Shown here one piece after another: positions 1-6,205 of a stretch of DNA of 6,239 nucleotides. The notes under the pieces are model-generated. The model did not search any database. It worked only from the letters and a program-made list of their open reading frames with translations, and was not told where the DNA came from. The stretch is from Methanobacteriota archaeon (lineage in GTDB: Archaea; Thermoplasmatota; DTKX01; GCA-020343715): contig JAUVRF010000118.1 in NCBI GenBank assembly GCA_030597775.1, positions 1-6,239 on the forward strand, written 5' to 3'. The position numbers and the translations under genes were made by a program. The first letter of the stretch is position 1, and the number at the start of each line of letters is the position of its first letter.

Positions 1-1
1 C

Positions 2-172
2 CAGGGTCGCTTCGTATGTCCGTCCTGCGGGGAGTACAATGCCGATCTAACCGGTGCGGTGAACATTGGCAATAGGGCGTGTGCCTATATGGCCATCGCC
101 GGGGTGCATGGTATTGCGCCCTTGAGGGGGACAACGAGCCCCCAAGTTCAGTGTGACACGATGTCATGCTAA
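2..172 (+). CDS. tnpB: TnpB-family RNA-guided nuclease (IS200/IS605/IS1341 type), C-terminal fragment
   Basis: This is the last 56 codons of a gene that begins before the window and ends at TAA 170-172. The fragment opens with a zinc-ribbon half, CPSCG (residues 6-10 of the fragment), directly followed by NADLTGAVNI. That combination is the hallmark of the TnpB C-terminus: the second Cys pair of the zinc ribbon, then the RuvC-III block, whose Asp (fragment residue 15) would be the third catalytic acid. TnpB proteins are RuvC-type nucleases guided by an RNA made from the 3' end of their own element. After the RuvC-III block comes a tail of about 34 residues ending in QCDTMSC, which I do not recognise. 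The rest of the protein and the first Cys pair lie outside the window, so whether it is intact or accompanied by a TnpA transposase cannot be judged. It converges on the gltX unit. Confidence 0.87.
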   Translation, partial: QGRFVCPSCGEYNADLTGAVNIGNRACAYMAIAGVHGIAPLRGTTSPQVQCDTMSC

Positions 173-175
173 ACA

Positions 176-189
176 AGTACTGTTGTACT
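176..189. repeat. Small perfect hairpin AGTAC-TGTT-GTACT after tnpB
   Basis: The arms 176-180 and 185-189 are exact reverse complements around a 4-nt TGTT loop, starting four bases after the tnpB stop. The position suits a right-end hairpin of an IS200/IS605 element and the 3' part of a TnpB guide RNA. On the minus strand it is preceded by T-rich sequence (ATTATTATT), so it could alternatively assist transcription termination of the gltX unit. The short stem limits confidence in any role. Confidence 0.4.
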
Positions 190-259
190 AATAATAATGT
201 TGACCCCCGGGTCGCCCGTGGTGAGCCGTAGGGACCGTTCGGCCCCCCGCCCACGGGGT

Positions 260-1991
260 TCACCGGTAGGCGAAGAAGGCGGTGACCGACCCCTTCTCAT
301 CGTCCACCTCGAGACGGACGAAGCCGTACCGCTCGAACTGCACGAAGGCGTCATCATGCTCCATCGCCAGGGGCTCGGAGATCCCCTGGTCCTCGCCTCC
401 GTCGGGACGGCGGACAACGGTGGGCACGCCCTCCGGGGTGGTCCAGTGGACGATGGGGACGCCCTGCTTGAGGATAGACAGATCGTCGCCGATGTAACGA
501 GCCTCCCTTGGCCCGGAGAGCTCGAAGTTGGCAAGGTCCTTGAGGCGGAACCGGCCCGCGGCGCTCAGCTTGCTCAGGTCCTCCAGGGGGACGACCACCC
601 GGTACAGACCGTTCTCGCCCTCGGGCAGGGAAACCTCGCGGAGCCCCATCTCGGGCCTGTCGGGATGCACGGGTGCGTGGCCCACCAGTGGATGGTCGCA
701 GCCGAGGGCCAGCTCCGTGGGTTTTGCCACGAAGAACAACCGGGGCGATGTGGCCTCGTGGATGTCCCTGTCGTGGGCGTAGAGGGTCTTCCAAGAGAAC
801 TTGATCTCGATGGGCCTTATGGAGGCCTCCACCCAGTACCTGCGAAGGGCCTCGGGTGACAGCCCCCTGCGGCCAAGGGCCCGCAAGGTGCCCAGCCGGG
901 GGTCGTCCCATCCCGAGTACTTGCCCGTGGCCAGGGATTCTCGGATGTGGGAGGTCTTGAGGACCACGCCCTCGATGGACACGAAGCCGTAGTGATGGAA
1001 GTGGGGCGGATCCCACCCGAGGTACCTGTAGATCCACTTCTGACGCAGCGTGTTGTTCAGGTGGTCCTTGCCCCGGAGCACGTGGGTGAGCCCCATCAGG
1101 TGGTCGTCGATGGCGACGGAGTAGTTGTACAGGGGGTAGACACGGTAACGGTCCCCGGTCTTGGGGTGGGGCTCGTTCGAGATCCGCAGGGCCACGAAGT
1201 CCCTGAGCGCCGGGTTGGGATCGGCCAGGTCGGTCCTGATAACGACCACGGCGGCCTCGGGCGGAAACGCCCCCCCCGAGCATCCTGTCCCAGAGGTCCT
1301 CGTGCACGGCCGGGACCGTCTCACGGTGGGGGCAGGCCTGACCGTGGGACTTGAGGTCGCGCCAGGTCTCGACGTCGCAGGTGCAGACGTAGGCCGCGCC
1401 CATCTCGAGGAGCCTGCGCGCGTGCTCGTAGTACAGGTCGAAGCGGTCGGTCTGCTCGTAGTGGTCCGTCACGTTGCAGCCCAGCCACTCCATGTCCTCG
1501 CGGATCATCTCGTAGGCCTCGGGCATCACACGGGCGGGGTCGGTGTCCTCCAGTCGCAGTATGTAGCGACCGCCGTAGCGCTTCACGTACTCGTCGTTCA
1601 GGATGGCGGCGCGGGAGTGTCCGACATGAAGGGGTCCCGACGGTCCCGGGGCGAAGCGCATGACCACCTCCCCGTCGACACCCTCCAGGTCGGGAAGGCC
1701 CCGGTCCCTCTCCTGGGTCGTCCGTTCCACGAGGGACGGGTCGATGGCCTCCAGCTCGGCCAGCTGCTTGGAGGCGTCCATGTCGTTAACGATCGCCACC
1801 TCCTCCTTGACGATGCCGGTGATGTGCTTGGCGGAGGCGCGCCACTCGGGCCGCTCTCCCAGGACGCGGGCTATGACCGGGCCCATCTCGCAGGCGCCCT
1901 CGTGCTGGACCGCGTTCTGGAGCGCGTACTTCCGCGAGGTCTCCCTCACCTCGTCCTTCGGGGGATGTCCACCGCCCGCATCCTTGCCCAT
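260..1991 (-). CDS. gltX: Glutamyl-tRNA synthetase, archaeal type, with a one-base frameshift at an 8-G run
   Basis: Class I synthetase that attaches glutamate to tRNA(Glu); in most archaea it is non-discriminating and also glutamylates tRNA(Gln) for GatDE. Removing one G from the coding-strand G8 run (plus-strand C run 1270-1277) gives a continuous protein of 576 residues, the usual archaeal length. It has an archaeal N-terminal extension of about 100 residues, then the Rossmann core with the HIGH variant HVGH (122-125) and RLEDTDPARV. The KMSKS-region block VVLKTSHIRESL (342-353) and WDDPRLGTLRALGRRG follow, then a C-terminal beta-barrel anticodon domain. Before the run the frame reads DRMLGG; after it AFPPEAAVVVIRTDL, so the seam falls at residue 240 in a conserved stretch. 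As written, the upstream frame runs out of homology after the seam. ATG 1991 has GGAGGG at 2001-2006, 9 nt upstream. It is the last gene of the unit, 23 bp after idsA. A sequencing indel is the likeliest cause; a real mutation is the alternative. Confidence 0.92.
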
Positions 1992-2014
1992 GTCTGCTCA
2001 CCCTCCTTCCATCG

Positions 2015-3049
2015 TCAGTGATCCCGGGCGATCATGTAGTGGATCAGGCCGCGGAGGAACTCCCTGTGCTCCGAGGGGGGCAGTGCCCTGAGCCTGTCCT
2101 CGGCGCGGGCCGCGTAGTCCTCCGCCATCGACCTGGCGTGATCTATGGCGCCCGTCCTCTGCATCACGTCGATGGCCGCCTCCATCTCCTCACCCGTCGC
2201 CTCCACGTTCCCGAAGGCCTGGAGGAACGTTGCCCTGTCCTCGGCTCCGGCAGAGCCCAGGGTGCGGATGGCCATGATGGTGTGCTTGCCGTTGCGTATG
2301 TCCGAGCCCACGTCCTTGCCCAGCTTGTCCTGGTCCGCGAAGATGTCCAGGTAATCGTCCCATATCTGGAAGCCGATCCCCATCTCCCGGGCGAACATGC
2401 CCATCGCCTCGGTGAGGGCGTCGTCGGCGCCGGCGACCCGGGCACCACCCTTGGCAGCCATCTCGAACAGGCGGGCCGTCTTGAACTCGACCATCCGCAG
2501 GTACTCGGCCTCGGTGACGCCTCCCGGTTCGACCTCCTCGAAGTCCATGTCCCACTGTTGCCCCTCGCCGATCTCGAAGACGGTCCGGGCCGCCTCCTGG
2601 ACGAGGGTCCTGACCGTGGCGTCATCGGCCTCTGTCCGGGTCATGACCTCGAAGGACAGTGCGAACAGGATGTCCCCGGCATTGATGGCGGAGGCCTCGT
2701 TCCACACCGTGTGCAGCGTGGGCCTGCCCCTGCGGACGCTGTCCTTGTCCATCAGGTCGTCGTGTATGAGGGTGAAGTTGTGCACCAGTTCCAGGCCGCA
2801 CCCGAAGGGCAGGGCCCGCCAGGACGAGCCCGGGGACACCGCGTCCGCCACCGCAAGGGTCAGCACGGGTCGGAGCCGCTTCCCCCCGGCGCTGGGATAG
2901 TAGGCTATCGCCTTGAGCACCTCGGGATGCTGGCCTATCGCCAGCTGCTCTTCGAGGTAACGCTCGATGTCGTCCAGCCGGGACGCCATGTAGGCCTTGA
3001 CCTCCAGGGGGGTCGCCCTCGGTGGCCATGCACCGTCCTCTCCCACCAT
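2015..3049 (-). CDS. idsA: Short-chain trans-prenyl diphosphate synthase, probably geranylgeranyl diphosphate synthase
   Basis: Adds IPP units head-to-tail to an allylic diphosphate to build C15-C20 chains for archaeal membrane lipids. The protein is 344 residues, slightly long for the family. Visible motifs in order are GGKRLRP (55-61, diphosphate binding), the first Asp-rich motif DDLMD (97-101) with following RRGRPTLH, GQQWDMDF (163-170), FKTARLFE (189-196) and the second Asp-rich motif DDYLD (231-235), then GKDVGSD. Phe92 sits five residues before the first Asp-rich motif; in type I archaeal GGPP synthases an aromatic residue there limits the product to about C20. The motif lacks the two-residue insertion of type II enzymes. 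The start at ATG 3049 is chosen because GGAGGAG (3055-3061) lies 5 nt upstream, inside the last codons of fni, and homology begins soon after. The open frame continues far upstream but overlaps fni out of frame, so that extension is not coding. The exact product length is inferred. Confidence 0.93.
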   Translation of the reverse strand: MVGEDGAWPPRATPLEVKAYMASRLDDIERYLEEQLAIGQHPEVLKAIAYYPSAGGKRLRPVLTLAVADAVSPGSSWRALPFGCGLELVHNFTLIHDDLMDKDSVRRGRPTLHTVWNEASAINAGDILFALSFEVMTRTEADDATVRTLVQEAARTVFEIGEGQQWDMDFEEVEPGGVTEAEYLRMVEFKTARLFEMAAKGGARVAGADDALTEAMGMFAREMGIGFQIWDDYLDIFADQDKLGKDVGSDIRNGKHTIMAIRTLGSAGAEDRATFLQAFGNVEATGEEMEAAIDVMQRTGAIDHARSMAEDYAARAEDRLRALPPSEHREFLRGLIHYMIARDH

Positions 3050-3051
3050 GC

Positions 3052-4185
3052 TCACTCCTCCTGCTCGAATCGGGCAAGATATGCGAGGAGATCGTCGGCC
3101 AGGATGAACGCCTGGACCTGGAGTTCGGGAACGTTGCCGGCCCCCACCAGGAACATGGCCGTCCGAAGTTCCTCCAGGACCAACTGGAGGGCCTCCAGCG
3201 TCTCCGCCCTGCCCTTGATCGATGGGGCCAGGACGGTCCTGGCCACCCCCGCCGCGCTGGCGCCGAGCACCAGGCCCCTGGCCACGTCCAGTCCGCTCCG
3301 GATGCCTCCCGTGGCTATGACCGGCAGCACCGCGGACGCCTCGATGACGCTCACCGGCGTGGGGATGCCCCAGTCCTTGAAGGTCCATCCGATGCGGGCC
3401 CGAGCGGTCAAGCCCCGCTCCTCGGCGCGCACGGCCTCCACCGCGGCGAAGCTGGTGCCTCCTGCCCCGCCCACGTCTATGCCCTTGACCCCGGCCTCGA
3501 GAAGTTCCAAGGCGACGGCATGACTGATGCCCGCCCCCGTCTCCTTGGCGATGACCGGGATGTCCTCCGCCAGCTCGGCGATGGCCTCCAGCACACCCGC
3601 CGCCCTGGTGTCGCCATCGGGCTGAGCGATCTCCTGGAGGAAGTTGAGGTGTATCGCCACCATGTCCGCGTCGATCATGTCCATGGCCCGGCGGATGTCG
3701 TTGACGCCCAGGGCCTTGCCGCTCTTCTGGTCGATGAGCTGGGGAGCGCCGATGTTGGCGATGACCAGGGGAATGTCGTGGTCCTTCAGGGGATGGAAGG
3801 TCCTCGCGTAGTCGGGGTGCTCCAGGGCTGGCCTCTGGCTGCCAACGCCCATGGGTATCTGGAGCTCGGCCGCCGCGGCGGCCAGGTTGTCGTTGATCTC
3901 CCGGCCGTGGGAATGACCGCCCGTCATCGCGGCGATGACGATGGGCGCGCCAACCTTCTTGCCGAACAGCTGGGAAGTGGTGTCCACCGCCTCTATGTCC
4001 ACCTCCGGCAATGCGCAATGTATGAGCTGGACGCCGTCCCAGAAGTTGTTGGAATTGACGATGTCGTCACGGAGACAGCTGTCCACGTGCTCCGACTTCC
4101 TCTTGCTGCTCTCGGGTCTGGTCTGTCCCGTCGACCCGTCGCCGCCGTCGGCAACGGTGGGTCGGTCCTCCTCGAATCCAGTCAT
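3052..4185 (-). CDS. fni: Type 2 isopentenyl-diphosphate delta-isomerase (FMN-dependent)
   Basis: Interconverts IPP and DMAPP with reduced FMN and Mg2+, supplying the primer for the neighbouring prenyl synthase. The protein is 377 residues with a TIM-barrel fold. Family signatures are SKRKSEHVD near the N-terminus (27-35), MTGG (87-90), NIGAPQ (144-149), HLNFLQE (179-185, with the catalytic Gln184 and metal-binding Glu185), AKETGAGIS (213-221), DVGGAGGTSFAAVE (237-250) and the FMN-phosphate loop ATGGIRSG (291-298). The first 26 residues are acidic, low in complexity and not part of the conserved fold. A TTG at 4191 is in frame two codons earlier. ATG 4185 is preferred because GGGAG (4196-4200) lies 10 nt upstream of it but only 4 nt upstream of the TTG. 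The gene begins 6 bp after the ipk stop and ends 2 bp before idsA, which suggests coupled translation. Confidence 0.95.
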   Translation of the reverse strand: MTGFEEDRPTVADGGDGSTGQTRPESSKRKSEHVDSCLRDDIVNSNNFWDGVQLIHCALPEVDIEAVDTTSQLFGKKVGAPIVIAAMTGGHSHGREINDNLAAAAAELQIPMGVGSQRPALEHPDYARTFHPLKDHDIPLVIANIGAPQLIDQKSGKALGVNDIRRAMDMIDADMVAIHLNFLQEIAQPDGDTRAAGVLEAIAELAEDIPVIAKETGAGISHAVALELLEAGVKGIDVGGAGGTSFAAVEAVRAEERGLTARARIGWTFKDWGIPTPVSVIEASAVLPVIATGGIRSGLDVARGLVLGASAAGVARTVLAPSIKGRAETLEALQLVLEELRTAMFLVGAGNVPELQVQAFILADDLLAYLARFEQEE

Positions 4186-4191
4186 GTTCAA

Positions 4192-4977
4192 TCATCTCCC
4201 GCTGGGCAGTACCCGGGTCCCCTTGACGCGGCGCCCCTCCATGAGGGACCGCAGTCGCCCGGGGCTGTTGCCCCCGATGATCCAGGTCTCCTTCGAGCTG
4301 GCGGCCACCTGGAAGGCCTCCGCCAGCTTTCCCCCCATCGAGCCCGTCACGTCGGCCACGCCCTCCGCGGCCGTTGTGCCGACCACCTGGGCCCCGTCGG
4401 GGGAGACGGTGCGCAGCAGGCGTGCGCCGGGGTCGGCCGGTTCGCCATCGTAGACGCCGTCGACGCCGGTGACGAATACCGAGAGGTCGGGTTTGAAGAC
4501 GGCTGCCAGGCCGGCCATGAGCAGGTCGCCCGACGCGATGGCCACACCCCGCTCGGTGTCCATGAGCACGTCCCCGAAGGTGACGGGGACCAGGCCCCTT
4601 GCGATGGCCCGTTGGAAGGGCACGGCGTCGAAGGCGACCATCCGGCCGTCCTTCAGCTCCAGCCAGGTTGCGGGGGGCAGCGATACGGCGGGGATGCCCG
4701 CCTCTATGAGGACGTCCAGCACCCTGAGGTTCAGGTCGCGCACGTCCCGCTGGACGATGGCGGTCCCCTCCACCTGCCTGTGGTCCTTCATTCCCCTGGC
4801 CAGGCCGTACTCGGCGGCGCGCACGTGGCCGAAGCTACCGGCACCGTGAACGACGATGAGCCCCTCCCCCTTGAAGGGGGCCAGCTCCCGGGAGAGGCGA
4901 CGGGTCACCCGTGAACGGAAGGCCAATGGCCGGGCCTTGTCCGTTATGACGCTCCCTCCCAGCTTGACCAATCGCAT
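4192..4977 (-). CDS. ipk: Isopentenyl phosphate kinase
   Basis: Phosphorylates isopentenyl phosphate to IPP with ATP, the last step of the archaeal variants of the mevalonate pathway. The protein is 261 residues and belongs to the amino acid kinase family. It begins MRLVKLGGSVITDK, with Lys5 and Lys14 at the positions known to bind phosphates in characterised archaeal enzymes. HGAGSFGH (44-51) places His51 as the catalytic substrate-binding His that separates this family from other amino acid kinases. VTFGDVL (132-138), ASGDLLM (148-154), VTGVDGVYD (169-177) and DVTGSMGGK (209-217, Lys217) complete the nucleotide and substrate sites. ATG 4977 has GGGAGG (4985-4990) 7 nt upstream. It is the first gene of the four-gene unit and sits next to a divergent promoter region. 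Mevalonate kinase, often adjacent in other archaea, is not here. The HGxGSFGH motif makes the call firm. Confidence 0.94.
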   Translation of the reverse strand: MRLVKLGGSVITDKARPLAFRSRVTRRLSRELAPFKGEGLIVVHGAGSFGHVRAAEYGLARGMKDHRQVEGTAIVQRDVRDLNLRVLDVLIEAGIPAVSLPPATWLELKDGRMVAFDAVPFQRAIARGLVPVTFGDVLMDTERGVAIASGDLLMAGLAAVFKPDLSVFVTGVDGVYDGEPADPGARLLRTVSPDGAQVVGTTAAEGVADVTGSMGGKLAEAFQVAASSKETWIIGGNSPGRLRSLMEGRRVKGTRVLPSGR

Positions 4978-4996
4978 GGCTTCGCCTCCCTTGGCA

Positions 4997-5040
4997 GAGG
5001 AGCGGATGGGGCCGCCGATAAATCTACTTTTTCGCTCCTC
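4997..5040. repeat. Inverted repeat GAGGAGCG...CGCTCCTC around the ipk promoter
   Basis: The arms 4997-5004 and 5033-5040 are perfect 8-bp reverse complements with a 28-bp spacer. The spacer contains the presumed ipk TATA element, and the left arm covers the predicted transcription start. It could be a pair of operator half-sites or chance; an 8-bp match in a region of this size is not rare enough to be decisive. Confidence 0.4.
5017..5033 (-). promoter_or_regulatory. Putative TATA/BRE element for the ipk-fni-idsA-gltX unit
   Basis: Read on the minus strand the stretch is GAAAAAGTAGATTTATC, an A-rich BRE-like run followed by a TATA-like core, in an otherwise GC-rich region. A start about 25 bp downstream of the core would fall near 4996, leaving a leader of about 19 nt that carries the ipk ribosome binding site. 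The core is not a perfect consensus. The element is flanked by an 8-bp inverted repeat (4997-5004 and 5033-5040). A second AT-rich candidate, TATTAATA at 5059-5066, lies further upstream and is palindromic, so its direction cannot be told. Confidence 0.45.
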
Positions 5041-5108
5041 GCCGGCACCGTCGAAGGTTATTAATAGAACGGGGTCGGAGAAACGACATGGATTCTCAGG
5101 AGGCGTAT

Positions 5109-5126
5109 GTCATTTTTATATATGAC
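5109..5126 (+). promoter_or_regulatory. TATA box of the endonuclease IV-like gene, within a GTCAT-N8-ATGAC inverted repeat
   Basis: TTTTTATATAT at 5113-5123 is a near-ideal archaeal TATA box. A start about 25 bp downstream of its centre would be near 5144, leaving a leader of about 24 nt to ATG 5168. The box is bracketed by the perfect arms GTCAT (5109-5113) and ATGAC (5122-5126), which overlap its ends. A factor bound to that repeat would compete with TBP, but no regulator is known from this window. Confidence 0.62.
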
Positions 5127-5167
5127 CTGTCCCTTTACCAATTCTCCCCTCCCGGTGGTGTGTCCTC

Positions 5168-6205
5168 ATGATTAGATTCGGCCCGAGTGGTATCCCCCTC
5201 TCCTGCAAGGGCAGGACGCCCAGGGACGGCATCGAGGACGTCCACATGCTGGGACTCAACTCGATGGAGATCCAGTTCGTCCGCGTGAACGTCTTCGACC
5301 GATACACCACCGAAGAGGAGGACGGCATGGTTCCCATGGACATGGAGAAGGAACTGATCGTCGATGTCCTCCGGTACGTGGACGACGAGAACAAGGAGGC
5401 CGTATGGGAGAAGAACATGAAGGTGGAGGAGGGCGATGTCCTCCGTGTCCTCACCTGCGGTATCGGCAACGACTACAACGAGCTCAAGGAGACCGGCCGA
5501 CTGGCCCGGGAGCTTGACGTGGATCTCTCCCTCCACACGCCCTACTACATGGACCTGGGCGGCGAGGACGGCATATCCGAGCGGTCCGTCAACAACGTCA
5601 TCTACGGAGGCATGATCGCCGACGCCCTGGGAGCGGGCGTAGTGGTCACCCACATGGGCCTCTATGGCGACCTGGAGCTGGACGAGGCCACCGACTCCGT
5701 CATCGCCAAGATGGAGTCCCTCACGGGTGAGTACAGGGAACGCAAGATCAAGGCCCGCATCGGCCTCGAGACCTCCGGCAAACAGGTTGTGTACGGCAGC
5801 CTCGACGAGATCCTGGACGTGGTCTCCAAGGTGAGGGGCACCGTGCCCGTCCTCAACTTCCCCCACATCCACGCCCGCGAGCACGGCTCCCTCCAGTCCA
5901 AGGAGCAGTTCCAGGAGGTCTTCGACAGGACGAGGAAGGCCTCGAAGCTGAAGTGGTTCTACACGCATTTCTCCGGCGTCCAGCACGAGGGCGGGAACGA
6001 GAAGCGCTACACCCCCATCAAGAAGGGGGACCTCAAGTTCGAGCCCCTGGCCGAGTGCGTCCTCGAGAACAACTTTGACATCACCATCATCTCGAGCTCC
6101 CCCCTTCTGGAGCACGACGCGATGTACATGAAGGTCATCCTGGAGCGGGTCATGCTCAAGCGGGAGTCCAAGCTCCAGAGGCAGATGAAAGAGGCAGCCA
6201 AATGA
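5168..6205 (+). CDS. Endonuclease IV-like TIM-barrel protein (AP endonuclease family 2), divergent metal site
   Basis: Resembles archaeal members of the endonuclease IV (Nfo) superfamily, whose canonical members cut DNA at abasic sites with three zinc ions. It opens with MIRFGPSGIPLSCKGRTP, typical of archaeal homologues. Likely equivalents of E. coli metal ligands are His123 (LSLHTPYY), His162 (VVTHMG), Glu201 (GLETSGK), His233 (NFPHIHAR) and His267 (YTHFSG). The canonical Asp before FPHIHAR is Asn230, the late Asp-x-His pair is replaced in the segment KRYTPI (279-284), and the terminal ESP motif reads SSP (310-312). Residues about 44-100 form an acidic insertion absent from typical homologues, so the protein has 345 residues instead of the usual 275-285. 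The start ATG 5168 follows GGTGGTG (5154-5160) at 7 nt and a clear TATA box. It is divergent from ipk and overlaps the next gene by 4 bp. It may be a diverged nuclease or a sugar-phosphate-type TIM-barrel enzyme; AP endonuclease activity is not assured. Confidence 0.8.
   Translation: MIRFGPSGIPLSCKGRTPRDGIEDVHMLGLNSMEIQFVRVNVFDRYTTEEEDGMVPMDMEKELIVDVLRYVDDENKEAVWEKNMKVEEGDVLRVLTCGIGNDYNELKETGRLARELDVDLSLHTPYYMDLGGEDGISERSVNNVIYGGMIADALGAGVVVTHMGLYGDLELDEATDSVIAKMESLTGEYRERKIKARIGLETSGKQVVYGSLDEILDVVSKVRGTVPVLNFPHIHAREHGSLQSKEQFQEVFDRTRKASKLKWFYTHFSGVQHEGGNEKRYTPIKKGDLKFEPLAECVLENNFDITIISSSPLLEHDAMYMKVILERVMLKRESKLQRQMKEAAK

Larger units (their letters stand above)
1..205 (+). mobile_element. 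Right-hand part of an IS200/IS605-like element (boundary approximate)
   Basis: The TnpB gene end is followed by an AT-rich stretch (about 171-201) that contrasts with the GC-rich chromosome on its right. The stretch holds a perfect 5-bp hairpin. Elements of this group have no terminal inverted repeats; they end in subterminal hairpins shortly after tnpB. The right boundary near 200-205 is set only by the sharp change in base composition and could be wrong by tens of bases. The left end is outside the window. Confidence 0.45.

Noticed and set aside
215..264. Inverted repeats CCCGTGG/CCACGGG and GGTGAGCC/GGTTCACC at the gltX 3' end, as an intrinsic terminator
   Set aside because: The stems are short with long loops, overlap the gltX stop codon and are common in GC-rich DNA; archaeal termination does not rely on such hairpins.
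354..1271. Continuation of the upstream gltX frame past the G8 run as a longer reading frame
   Set aside because: After residue 240 it shows no synthetase homology, while the adjacent frame carries the whole remaining enzyme; the tail is a frameshift product.
197..1354. Plus-strand open frames opposite the gltX C-terminal half (197-859, 947-1354)
   Set aside because: Antisense shadows of gltX; the first would also begin in the AT-rich spacer with no ribosome binding site.
3050..4018. N-terminal extension of the idsA frame to 4018, giving a 667-residue protein
   Set aside because: The extension overlaps fni in another frame, reads as Gly/Arg/His-rich low-complexity sequence, and a good ribosome binding site precedes ATG 3049.
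2018..4914. Very long plus-strand open frames (about 2018-3523 and 3022-4914) opposite the isoprenoid genes
   Set aside because: They are antisense to well-identified genes, have no recognisable motifs and a composition driven by GC-rich third positions of the true genes.
5135..6115. 326-residue minus-strand frame opposite the endonuclease IV-like gene
   Set aside because: Leu/Val/Asp/His-rich mirror of a GC-rich gene, no motifs, while the plus strand has a clear family match, promoter and ribosome binding site.
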